Shown here one piece after another: positions 14,163 through 22,118 of a stretch of 30,995 nucleotides of DNA; position 1 is the stretch's first letter, and each line of letters opens with the position of its first letter. The DNA is from Chloroflexota bacterium (GTDB lineage: Bacteria > Chloroflexota > Anaerolineae > UBA4142), in contig JACQGS010000041.1 of the NCBI GenBank assembly GCA_016199405.1, positions 1-30,995 on the forward strand, written 5' to 3'. The notes below the pieces were generated by a model. It worked only from the letters and a program-made list of their open reading frames with translations, made no database searches and had not been told where the DNA came from. A program made the position numbers and the translations under genes.

Positions 14163-15749
14163 TTATCGCGGAATCAAAATGAAAATCGCGATCCACAATG
14201 CCACCAGCAATACCCACAACGTTGGATTCTGTTCCGCCACTGCCAGCATTTGGCGCGCCAGCGCGCCCACTTGATACGCGACGCGCCCCACCGATTGAAT
14301 GAGCCAGTCTAATTCGAATGCTCTCGCCGTACCGCGCAAGACTGCATCCACACGCGTTGGCGTGCGCCACTCTTGCCGCGCGAATCCCCACGCCATGAAT
14401 ATCGGGGCGATGACCACTGCCCAGCCGCCAATGATCGCGCCGGCAGCGGTCCCGTAAAATGCTTGCTGGGCGGCAAGCACCATTGAATCGCTCAGCGTAT
14501 CGCCCAACGCGCCGATGCCCAACGGCATCAACGTCATTCCAACAAACGCACCAGCAATTGCCAATAGCGCGAGGCGCTCGCGACGCATCAGGGCGCGTCG
14601 TTCCGCGGCTTGCATGCCCAAAGCAAAACGCCACAGCGAAATGCAGAGAAACAAACTCGTGATGGAAATCAACGCGAACAGCGCGCCCTGCGCCGATTCC
14701 CACAGCGCAATCAGCAAGTCGATGCGTCCGAGAAATGCCGGCGATAACGGCGCGCCGGCGAACGCGAAGATTCCGGCAATCCACACGAAGCGATACCACC
14801 GCGCGCGATTCTCGGCGCGCCATTTGAGCGCGATTTCAAATAGCGCAAGACCAAACGCGACGCTTAGTGTATTCCAAAACGTAATCGCGTAAGCGGCGTC
14901 GCCGCCAATGACAACTGCCAGCGGAATGAAGGCAACGCTCCAATTTGTCACCGCGCTCGCCGCCGGCGCGGGTTCTTCGGCGCGCCGCGCCCACAAGAAC
15001 GCAGCGAGCAATCCCGCGCCACTCAACGCAAGAATCCATTCAGCCGAGGGAGCGATCTTCCAGGCGTCGAAAGACAACCACAGAGTCGACGCGGCAATCA
15101 ACGGCGCGCCACGCGCGATCCACAAATCCCGTGCCGGAATCGCGCGTGGGCTTGCCATCCCGTGAAATGGAAATAATCCGAGTCTGCCCCACGCGCCCAG
15201 CGCGATGACCACAGCGGCAGATTCCGGCAATCGAGATGACGCCATCGCCGCGCCCGCAAAGAATATCAAGGTCGCGATCCAGCCGGTCGTCGCCGCGCGC
15301 GCAGCATCTTGGACTTGGACGCCGCGCGTCAAACGCCACGCGAGCAGCATAGCATCCAACGCGACCAAGGCGACGACCATCGTCAAAGGATTGGCGGCGA
15401 GGATCGCAAATCCGGCAGCGGCTAACACGGCGATTGACTGCGCGTCGAGTTTTTCCGGCGGCGCCACGAGCGCGAGGATCACTGGAATAAAATAGAGCAG
15501 GACCAAAAGGATAAGCCGCGCGCTGTCCAGCTCTAATGCCAAGCCAAAACTTAACTCAGGAACTTGGGCGATGACGGCGCGATGCGTTCCAGGCGCGCTG
15601 TTCAGCAAAATGAGCGCGAGGTTAATGCCATAAATGAAGAGCGACAACCACGGCGAGGCGTTGCGTGGTAAGCGTTTGATGAGCAACGTCGCCCCCAATA
15701 CGGCGACGATAGGAAAGAGGATGGGCAAAAGCAAAAAAAATTCCGGCAT
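14163..15749 (-). CDS. NuoL/MrpD-like (proton-conducting antiporter family) membrane protein, stand-alone
   Basis: This 528-residue protein consists of about 14 hydrophobic helices from PEFFLLLPILFPIV to IAIFILIPR at the very end. The stretch ALGAWGRLGLFPFHGM resembles the 'K-xx-FPfHxWL' helix of NuoL/M/N and Mrp antiporter subunits, but the usual Lys is not present. AFAGAPLSPAFLGRIDLL resembles their 'GiPp..GF..K' region. Members translocate protons or sodium as part of complex I-like or Mrp machines; no other subunit gene is nearby, so its role is uncertain. The ATG at 15749 is chosen over an upstream start at 15803 because a promoter-like element lies between them. Family membership is distant. 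Confidence 0.7.
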   Translation of the reverse strand: MPEFFLLLPILFPIVAVLGATLLIKRLPRNASPWLSLFIYGINLALILLNSAPGTHRAVIAQVPELSFGLALELDSARLILLVLLYFIPVILALVAPPEKLDAQSIAVLAAAGFAILAANPLTMVVALVALDAMLLAWRLTRGVQVQDAARAATTGWIATLIFFAGAAMASSRLPESAAVVIALGAWGRLGLFPFHGMASPRAIPARDLWIARGAPLIAASTLWLSFDAWKIAPSAEWILALSGAGLLAAFLWARRAEEPAPAASAVTNWSVAFIPLAVVIGGDAAYAITFWNTLSVAFGLALFEIALKWRAENRARWYRFVWIAGIFAFAGAPLSPAFLGRIDLLIALWESAQGALFALISITSLFLCISLWRFALGMQAAERRALMRRERLALLAIAGAFVGMTLMPLGIGALGDTLSDSMVLAAQQAFYGTAAGAIIGGWAVVIAPIFMAWGFARQEWRTPTRVDAVLRGTARAFELDWLIQSVGRVAYQVGALARQMLAVAEQNPTLWVLLVALWIAIFILIPR

Positions 15750-15774
15750 TTGAATGTCCAATGTGGTTAGCGCG

Positions 15775-15803
15775 ATTCTAGCACACCCTCGCGGCGGACA
15801 CAA
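15775..15803 (-). promoter_or_regulatory. Possible extended -10 promoter for the NuoL-like gene
   Basis: On the minus strand, TGcTAGAAT (hexamer 15775-15780) has the TGn extension. A weak TTGTGT (15798-15803) lies 17 bp upstream. The implied transcript starts about 20 bases before the ATG at 15749. Confidence 0.45.
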
Positions 15804-15844
15804 ACTATTTGACCCGCACCTATTTTCTTTTTATACTCGACCAC

Positions 15845-15956
15845 TAGCAGTCTGTTGGAGAACCCGAAAGAAACCCGTTTTCTGTGCTACTCCGCTTCAT
15901 TGCGTCCGCTTGGCGAGAAAACGGGTTTCTGATTTGCCCTCTCCGACAACCTGCTA
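15845..15956. repeat. Nested palindromic MITE-like element
   Basis: Outer arms 'tagcagtctgttggaga' (15845-15861) and 'tctccgacaacctgcta' (15940-15956) match with three differences. Inner arms 'agaaacccgttttct' (15869-15883) and 'agaaaacgggtttct' (15916-15930) are a perfect 15-bp inverted pair. The element lies between the divergent genes at 15749 and 15974. No coding capacity is seen. Confidence 0.75.
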
Positions 15957-15973
15957 GATCAGTCTCTTCGCGA

Positions 15974-16846
15974 ATGGAAAAAATGGATCCCCGTGAAATC
16001 AAAGCCGCGCTCGCGCAAGCGTACGACGCGGCGGCGGAAGATTACGAACGCCTGAGTGTGCCAGTCATGCGCGGACTCGCCAAGCGATTGTTGCAGTACA
16101 TCGATTTGCGACCGGGCTGGCGCGTTTTGGATGCGGGCACCGGCACTGGCTTGCTCGCGCTCGCCGGCGCGCCGCGCGTTGGAAAAACCGGCAAGATGAT
16201 CGGGATCGATCCGTCCGAAAAAATGCTGGCGATTGCGCGTCGCAAAGCCGCGCAGTATGGATTCACGCAGTGCGAATTCGAGCGGGGAGATTTAGAAGGG
16301 TTGAGATTCCCGGACGCGCACTTTCAAGCTGCGCTCTCGCAGTTCGTGTTGCATCATACTGATTTCCCAATTGCGTTACGCGAGCTGGCGCGCGTGTTGG
16401 AGCCAGGCGGATGGTTGGTGTTGCAAGATTGGAGCGGTCAGCGGATCGAGCCGATCGATGTTTTTTATAAAGCCCTCGCTTCGGAACGTGGCGAGAGGGC
16501 AGAGGGTGCACTCGCGTTTTTGCGCGCTCAATCCGATCTCAACGGACAATTTTATCGCGCGTACGCCTACGCGGAGGGAATGCGCGGGGCGTTAGCGGCG
16601 GCTGGATTCGACGCGATCGAATTGCATGAGGAGCAGCCCCCCGCCCGCGCCAAGGATGTGGACGCGTTTTTGGATTTGGTGCTGGTTGCGCCGCTCGCGC
16701 GTGCGGAGTTGGAAGCATTGCCGAAGGGCGGGCGCGAATCGGTGCAGGCGCGCGCGCGGGAGGCGTTGATGCGCTGGATGACGCCGCGCGGGTTTGAGTG
16801 GAATTACTATACGATCGCGGTAGTCGCGCGCAAACGTGCCGCTTAG
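15974..16846 (+). CDS. SAM-dependent methyltransferase (UbiE/class I type)
   Basis: This 290-residue class I methyltransferase has motif I VLDAGTGTGLLALAG (about residues 52-66). GIDPSEKML is the SAM-ribose acidic strand and FERGDLEGLRFPDAHF is motif II-like. The core continues with ALSQFVLHH and ELARVLEPGGWLVL. The C-terminal part (about 190-290) is unassigned and could carry substrate contacts. The target may be a quinone or a small molecule, but sequence alone does not say. The ATG at 15974 gives MEKMDPREIK; the ATG at 15983 is equally possible because 'gga' lies just ahead of it. Any longer frame would run through the palindromic repeat and is rejected. Its last four bases overlap the 3' end of the convergent pilin gene. 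Confidence 0.88.
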   Translation: MEKMDPREIKAALAQAYDAAAEDYERLSVPVMRGLAKRLLQYIDLRPGWRVLDAGTGTGLLALAGAPRVGKTGKMIGIDPSEKMLAIARRKAAQYGFTQCEFERGDLEGLRFPDAHFQAALSQFVLHHTDFPIALRELARVLEPGGWLVLQDWSGQRIEPIDVFYKALASERGERAEGALAFLRAQSDLNGQFYRAYAYAEGMRGALAAAGFDAIELHEEQPPARAKDVDAFLDLVLVAPLARAELEALPKGGRESVQARAREALMRWMTPRGFEWNYYTIAVVARKRAA

Positions 16847-16986
16847 GGTACCGCGTTCGTGACGCGGCTGAACAGATTGCCGATAAAGTTGCCGTAGGCG
16901 GCGACGACGGCAATGACGATGAGGAAAACAAAAACCAGAATAAGTGCGTACTCGGTTAATGCTGCGCCGCGCGCGCGTTGGAACAT
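16843..16986 (-). CDS. Flp/Fap-type pilin subunit
   Basis: This 47-residue peptide begins MFQRARGAALTEYALILVF and continues with a valine/isoleucine-rich helix (VFLIVIAVVAAYGNFIG). The 'G-x-x-x-x-E-Y' pattern with a basic leader before a hydrophobic helix is typical of Flp pilins, which are cut after the Gly by a prepilin peptidase and assembled by a Tad system into thin adhesive pili. A near-perfect 'aaggaggtga' lies six bases before the ATG, inside the last codons of the upstream sensor gene, and the two genes are separated by one base. Tad assembly genes (tadA, rcpC, cpaB) are not in the window. It is too small for usual size cut-offs. The convergent methyltransferase gene overlaps its stop codon. 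Confidence 0.85.
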   Translation of the reverse strand: MFQRARGAALTEYALILVFVFLIVIAVVAAYGNFIGNLFSRVTNAVP

Positions 16987-16987
16987 G

Positions 16988-19639
16988 CTAATCACCTCCT
17001 TGCGTCAGATGGGATTCCGTGTCTTTTCGAGTGAGCCGTTCGCGTTCCAAAACCGATTGATATAATTCCGCATTTGCAATCGCCGCACCCAAGTGATCGG
17101 CGAAGGCCGTAATAATCTTTGTATCCTCTTCGGCTAGTTCACTCTCTCCATAAACCTGGATTGCCAAAACGCCAAGGACGTGCGCGTCGCGGTGAATGGG
17201 CGCGGCAATTTCCTTGAGGACCCCGGCGCCGGCTTTCGGCGGGTTCGTTTCGCGCGTCACTCGACCAAAGGCAACTTGTCCGCTCTTCGCCGCGCGTTCT
17301 GCCAGCGCACTATTCGACGCGCCGGCCGGCGAATGCTCGTATCCAATTTTGGTTTTGAGCACGAGTTGCTCATTTTCGCAACGATAAATCGAAACGTGGG
17401 AATAGCCAAACGCATCGGCTAACCCCCGCACGGTCTTGCCGAAAATATCGGTGAGGTCGAGCGAGGCGCTGATCGCGCGGCTGATTTCGTTCAACAACTC
17501 TAACTCGCGTGCCCGTTGGGCGGCGGTCGCAAATAGCCGCGCGTTTTCCAGCGCGAGCGCGGCTTGCTGACCCACGGCGAGCAAGAAACGCTCGTCGCTG
17601 GCAGAGAAAGCATTCGGTTTGAAACTCTGTACCGACAAAACGCCGATGACGCGATCTTGAATCAGCATCGGTACGCCGAGCCAACTTCGCGCGGGACGCG
17701 TTTCGTGGCGCGGGCGAACCGGCAGCTGGTTACGTTCTTTTTCAAGATCGTCCACGCGTAAGCCCTTGCGGGTTTGGACGATCCAGGTCGTCAAGCCGGG
17801 CGCTTCCATTCGCAATGTAAATCCGCGCAACTCCCATCCTTCTTCCACTGCCATTTCGATTTTAACTTCTTGCCGCGCTTCATCATACAAGCCGACGAAA
17901 AAAGTATCCGGATCGATCACGCGTTGCACTTGCGTATGCAAAAGGCGAAGCTGCTCGTGCAAATCGAGTGTCGATGTCAACGCCAGTCCGATCTCGCGGA
18001 GCGATCCTAGCTCTTCCGCGCGACGATTGGCTTCGTCATAGAGACGCGTATTTTCGAGCGCGACGGCAAGTTGTTGCCCAATCGCGCTCAAGAGCGTGAG
18101 ATCGCTGGGTCCAACCCTCGCGGCTTCACGATGCCCAACGAGCAAGACCCCGGCGACGCGATCTTTGGACGCGATGGGCACGGCGGCAATGGTTTGCGCG
18201 TCTTCAAATGTTTGAAAAGTTTTCATTTCCGGATCGTCGTCTTGAGAGAGGACGATGGGCGTGTTAGTTTGAAACACGCGCCGCGCCAATGCTGGCGGAT
18301 TCGCGCGCGCATTTTCTAATGCCAGGAAGGATAATCCTTGTTGCGCGACGATGGACAGTTCGGAGTTGACCTCGCTCTTTAGCCAGACGATACCGATGGA
18401 CGCTTCAAGGACGTTCAATACAGCTTCGAGCGCGCGGGCGAGCAATTCTGCCGGCGGCAGAAATTGTGCGACCCGCCGCGTGGATTCGTACAAAGCCGTG
18501 AGTTCGCGCGCGCGGCGTTCGACTTGCGAATAAAGCGAAGCATTCCCAATCGCCAGCGCGGCTTGATCGGCAAGCGCATTCATCAAGTTTTGCTCATCAC
18601 GCGTGAACACGTGCGATGCTTGAAATGCCACGTTCATCACGCCGACGACGCGATCAGATTTTTTGAGCGGAAACGAGCCAATCGATTTTGTATTCCATGG
18701 CGGTGCTGCGGTTATCGGAAAAAGTGGATGACCTGCGACATCATCAATGAGCAGCGGCTCTTTGCTTTTGGCAACGGCGTGCGTTAACCCTTCTGCGCGG
18801 GGAGCGGTGAGTTCCCGGTGATTTGGCTCGTCTGCCCAAATCGCGATTCCGTATTCAAGCCGATCCGTTTCGGAATCGTACAAGAATATATGCACATCGT
18901 CGGCGTGGATTAGTTTCAGCGCGCTTTTTCCAATGGTGTCGAGGACTTGATTCAAATTCAAAGAAGCCGTCAGTTGCTCGCCAATCTCGCGGAGGGCGAC
19001 CAACTCACCGACGCGTTGCGCGAGTTCCGCTGAAGTCTGCGACAGACTGGCTTCGCGCCCGCGTAACTGTTCGGCGACCGCGCGCAAGTTATTCAAGCCC
19101 AGATACACAATCACCGCGATAAAAACGAGCGTGACGTAAATAAAGAGGGGGTTGCTGTACTCGGTCTCCAGCGGAAGTCCAATGGTGAGATGCGGAAGGA
19201 CGCGTGAAAATTCAAGGAACGCGTTTAGCCCCAGCGCCGCAAGCGCGCTCAAACTGGCGACCAAGCCCACGCGGGGACCGGCTTGCAGATCGATCACGAA
19301 AAGATACGCGACGAGTAGAAAGAGAAATGGACTTTCAATGCCGCCCGTGACGCGAATCGCGACGAGGAATAAAAGCAAGTCTATCGTGATGCGCGTATAA
19401 AGTAGCGTCGTCAATAGGCGCGGACCCGTAGCGGGCGCGCGATTCACGCGTGACGCCAGCGCGGCGATTAAGGACTGGCTTACGGCAGCGACACCAATGA
19501 GCGCCGTCAGCCCACCCAAGTTAAAGCGCATAAAGTGGTTGCCAATCAAATGCAAACCGCCGAGCACCAGGAGAGTCAGCCAACGGAGTCGGACGGTGCG
19601 CGGATTGACGAGACTGGCAAACGTTTTTTCAGTTTCCAT
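16988..19639 (-). CDS. Membrane sensor with four tandem GAF domains and no output domain
   Basis: This 883-residue protein has an N-terminal membrane region of about five or six helices (residues 18-180; LRWLTLLVLGGLHLIGNHF, LLFLVAIRVTGG, LFIYVTLVFIAVIVYLGL). A short coiled coil follows, then four GAF domains at about 212-370, 385-540, 550-700 and 715-868. Each begins with an 'L-x-E/x-I/S-x..(L/S)LdL' type helix (LREIGEQLTASLNLNQ, LREIGLALTSTLDLHE, LNEISRAISASLDLTD). GAF domains bind small ligands such as cyclic nucleotides, haem or bilins; no conserved chromophore Cys was identified. The C-terminus (LERERLTRKDTESHLTQGGD) carries no kinase, GGDEF or phosphatase domain. The stop is one base from the pilin start, which suggests coupled expression. 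Only a weak promoter is seen upstream. Confidence 0.88.
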   Translation of the reverse strand: METEKTFASLVNPRTVRLRWLTLLVLGGLHLIGNHFMRFNLGGLTALIGVAAVSQSLIAALASRVNRAPATGPRLLTTLLYTRITIDLLLFLVAIRVTGGIESPFLFLLVAYLFVIDLQAGPRVGLVASLSALAALGLNAFLEFSRVLPHLTIGLPLETEYSNPLFIYVTLVFIAVIVYLGLNNLRAVAEQLRGREASLSQTSAELAQRVGELVALREIGEQLTASLNLNQVLDTIGKSALKLIHADDVHIFLYDSETDRLEYGIAIWADEPNHRELTAPRAEGLTHAVAKSKEPLLIDDVAGHPLFPITAAPPWNTKSIGSFPLKKSDRVVGVMNVAFQASHVFTRDEQNLMNALADQAALAIGNASLYSQVERRARELTALYESTRRVAQFLPPAELLARALEAVLNVLEASIGIVWLKSEVNSELSIVAQQGLSFLALENARANPPALARRVFQTNTPIVLSQDDDPEMKTFQTFEDAQTIAAVPIASKDRVAGVLLVGHREAARVGPSDLTLLSAIGQQLAVALENTRLYDEANRRAEELGSLREIGLALTSTLDLHEQLRLLHTQVQRVIDPDTFFVGLYDEARQEVKIEMAVEEGWELRGFTLRMEAPGLTTWIVQTRKGLRVDDLEKERNQLPVRPRHETRPARSWLGVPMLIQDRVIGVLSVQSFKPNAFSASDERFLLAVGQQAALALENARLFATAAQRARELELLNEISRAISASLDLTDIFGKTVRGLADAFGYSHVSIYRCENEQLVLKTKIGYEHSPAGASNSALAERAAKSGQVAFGRVTRETNPPKAGAGVLKEIAAPIHRDAHVLGVLAIQVYGESELAEEDTKIITAFADHLGAAIANAELYQSVLERERLTRKDTESHLTQGGD

Positions 19640-19700
19640 CAGTTTTACCGGAATAATTGCTTATGAAAGTTGCCCTTGCGTTCACAAAACGCGAATCCAT

Positions 19701-19729
19701 TTGGTAAATTGTACGCTCCAGTCTATAAT
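19701..19729 (+). promoter_or_regulatory. Predicted promoter, probably giving a leaderless mRNA
   Basis: TTGGTA (19701-19706) and TATAAT (19724-19729) are separated by 17 bp. The GTG start codon is at 19737, seven bases after the -10, which is where transcription should begin. Confidence 0.7.
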
Positions 19730-19736
19730 AGAACGC

Positions 19737-22118
19737 GTGAATGCGCTAGTCAATCGAACAAGGGTACTGTGGAACGCGCCCGACGTACGGCTACGCGCCG
19801 GATTGTTCTTGATCGCGCTGGCCGCGTATCTCCGAACCATGGCGCCGACGGTTTTGGATGGCGATAACGCCGAGTTTCAATATATGGCGTTCATTCTCGG
19901 CGTGCCGCATTCAAGCGGCTACCCGCTTTACATCCTCCTGACGAAACTGATGACCTTCCTACCGATTGGCGATGTCGCCTACCGCGTGAATTTATTTTCC
20001 GTGCTGTGCGCGGCGCTCGCGATTTCGTTGGTTTATGCGGTGGCAATGCGTGTGGTACACGCGCGCATCCCCGCGCTTTTGGCAACGCTCATCTTCGCCG
20101 TCACGCCGTCGGTCTGGGGCAGCGCGGTCGAAGTCAAGCCGTACTCGTTTCATTTGCTTTTGGGCGTGCTGACGATTCTCTTTGCGTTGCGTTGGCATCA
20201 GGAAGGGAATCGGCGCGATTTCTTTGCGCTGGCATTTGTGTACGGTTTGGGTTTGACTAACCATCACGTCATTCTTTTTCTTGCGCCCGCGCTCGCCTTG
20301 CTCGTTTGGCTCCATCGCCAGCAGATCAATCGCGCGATGGTCGCGCGCGGCGCAGTGTTGGCATTATTGCCTCTGTTACTTTACGCGTACCTGCCCCTGC
20401 GCGCCGATCATTTTATCCAACAGCAGGATCCGGAGAATTGGAAACTTTATACGCGCTCGGATGCAATTCTCAAAGGAACCGTCACGGCGTATTACAATCA
20501 TACGCCGCAAGGCGTTTTTGCTCTCATCACCGGCTTGGACAACAGTTACAAATTGGGATTCAAATCCGAGGAAGAACAAACCAGCCGGACGAGCACCGCC
20601 TTGAATTTATTGCTCGAGCAATTTGGATTCGCCGGGGCGGCGCTGGCGGCAGTGGGCGCGTGGGCGGCGTGGCGGCGGAATCGCCGCGAGTTTGCGTTCT
20701 TGGCGCTCGCCGGCGCGGGCATCGCGTTCATCGCGATTTATTTGCGGGGGATTTCGACCGTCTTTTACTTTTCGCTCGCGTATTTCATTCTCGCGTTGTG
20801 GATTGCCGATGGCTTTGCCGCGCTGTTGCGCTGGGGTGCGCGCGTGCGCGCGGAATCGCGCCACGCGTTCACGCGCCGGCTCGCGCAGCCGCGCATGATC
20901 GGCGCGATCCTCGCGCTCTTGCCCCTGACCGCGTTCGCCGCGAATTTTTCCAAGCTCGATCAGTCCAACGCGTATCTTGCGCGCGAGTACGCGCAACAAG
21001 TGCTTGCCGATCATCTCGCGCCGAACGCGGTCGTCATTGCGCCGTGGGAAGTGGCAGAAACGCTCCGCTATTTGCAATTCGTCGAGCATCAGCGCGAAGA
21101 TTTGCTCATCGTCAACGTTAGCCCGGTGCAACAACAATTTGAAACGATGCGCGTCAACGCGCGTACGCTCAATCGCCCGTTTTATCAGATTCAATTCAAT
21201 CCGGAAGACTACAACGCGCCTGGACCGCGGACTGTGCAAGCCATCCCGCTTCCGCTTTTGCAGCCGCCGCAGCCGCGCTACGCGCTCAACAAAAGCATTT
21301 TGGATGAAGTGAACGTGATCGGATATGATTTTGAGCCGGATCCACCCGAGCCCGGCAAACCGACGCGCTTGCTAATTTATTATCGCACGCTCGGACGAAT
21401 GTTTCCGATTTACTCTAGCTATCTAGACGTGAACGATCTGCTGGATCGAGCGTGGCTAGAACAGAGTGGTTTTCCCGGTTCGTTTTACTTTCCAACTTTT
21501 CGCTGGCAGCCCGGTGATATTTATCGCGAGGCGTGGTTGTTCACGCTGCCGCCGAATGCGCCGAACGGTTTGTATCATCTCGGCTTGAGTTGGTACGTTT
21601 ACGATCTCGACACGCGCAAAACCGATTACAGTCGCGAATTTTCTATATCTCTCGGCACGATTCGCGTTGGCGCAACGCCGACGCTCGCTTCGATTACGCG
21701 CCGCGTCGACGCGAGCAGCGCGCGCGGAATCGCGTTCGTTGGTTGGAATGCCGATCCCGCGCCGACGAATGATGTGATGATGCTCGCGCGCGGTCAGTCG
21801 CTCGATTTGGATTTATTTTGGCGCGCCGAACAAGCGATTCCGGAATCGTACACGGTTTTTGTGCATCTCGTTGACTCGACCGGCAAAGTATTTGCCGATG
21901 CAGACAGCCCGCCCTCGCGCGGCATTTTTCCGACCGATCGTTGGACGCCGGGCGAGATCGTGCGCGACCGGCATGCGCTCGTGATTCCAGCCGATCTCGC
22001 GCCCGGCGAATACGAGATCGAAATTGGAATGTATTTGCCATCAACCAATCAACGCCTCGCGTTCAATCGCGCGAGTCCGAATGATCGAATCGTTCTGACG
22101 CCGGTGCAAGTCAAATAG
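19737..22118 (+). CDS. DUF2723-family membrane glycosyltransferase-like protein
   Basis: This 793-residue GT-C-fold-like protein has the DUF2723 core (about residues 20-200): YLRTMAPTVLDGDNAEFQYMAF, then GVPHSSGYPLYILL, with about ten to twelve transmembrane helices up to about residue 410. The 'D-G/D-x-A/G-E-F' acidic loop after helix 1 is the usual position of a catalytic or donor-binding acid in this fold. A soluble C-terminal region (about 410-793) has beta-rich, Ig-like segments (LLIYYRTLG, LDLFWRAEQ, YEIEIGMYLP) and ends in VQVK. DUF2723 members are thought to transfer sugars, probably mannose, from a polyprenyl phosphate at the outer membrane face. The GTG at 19737 is preferred because a strong promoter lies seven bases upstream. 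The next gene overlaps by one base. Confidence 0.88.
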   Translation: MNALVNRTRVLWNAPDVRLRAGLFLIALAAYLRTMAPTVLDGDNAEFQYMAFILGVPHSSGYPLYILLTKLMTFLPIGDVAYRVNLFSVLCAALAISLVYAVAMRVVHARIPALLATLIFAVTPSVWGSAVEVKPYSFHLLLGVLTILFALRWHQEGNRRDFFALAFVYGLGLTNHHVILFLAPALALLVWLHRQQINRAMVARGAVLALLPLLLYAYLPLRADHFIQQQDPENWKLYTRSDAILKGTVTAYYNHTPQGVFALITGLDNSYKLGFKSEEEQTSRTSTALNLLLEQFGFAGAALAAVGAWAAWRRNRREFAFLALAGAGIAFIAIYLRGISTVFYFSLAYFILALWIADGFAALLRWGARVRAESRHAFTRRLAQPRMIGAILALLPLTAFAANFSKLDQSNAYLAREYAQQVLADHLAPNAVVIAPWEVAETLRYLQFVEHQREDLLIVNVSPVQQQFETMRVNARTLNRPFYQIQFNPEDYNAPGPRTVQAIPLPLLQPPQPRYALNKSILDEVNVIGYDFEPDPPEPGKPTRLLIYYRTLGRMFPIYSSYLDVNDLLDRAWLEQSGFPGSFYFPTFRWQPGDIYREAWLFTLPPNAPNGLYHLGLSWYVYDLDTRKTDYSREFSISLGTIRVGATPTLASITRRVDASSARGIAFVGWNADPAPTNDVMMLARGQSLDLDLFWRAEQAIPESYTVFVHLVDSTGKVFADADSPPSRGIFPTDRWTPGEIVRDRHALVIPADLAPGEYEIEIGMYLPSTNQRLAFNRASPNDRIVLTPVQVK

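Noticed and set aside
15884..15973. Upstream extension of the methyltransferase into the palindrome
   Set aside because: The residues come from repeat sequence; a start at 15974 or 15983 gives a standard class I fold.
16480..16512. Possible repeat 'ccctcgc...gcgagaggg' inside the first methyltransferase
   Set aside because: The arms are short and the encoded residues fit a plausible loop; not enough to call an insertion.
19497..19736. 80-residue upstream extension of the DUF2723 gene
   Set aside because: It overlaps the start of the divergent GAF gene and lies upstream of the promoter at 19701-19729.
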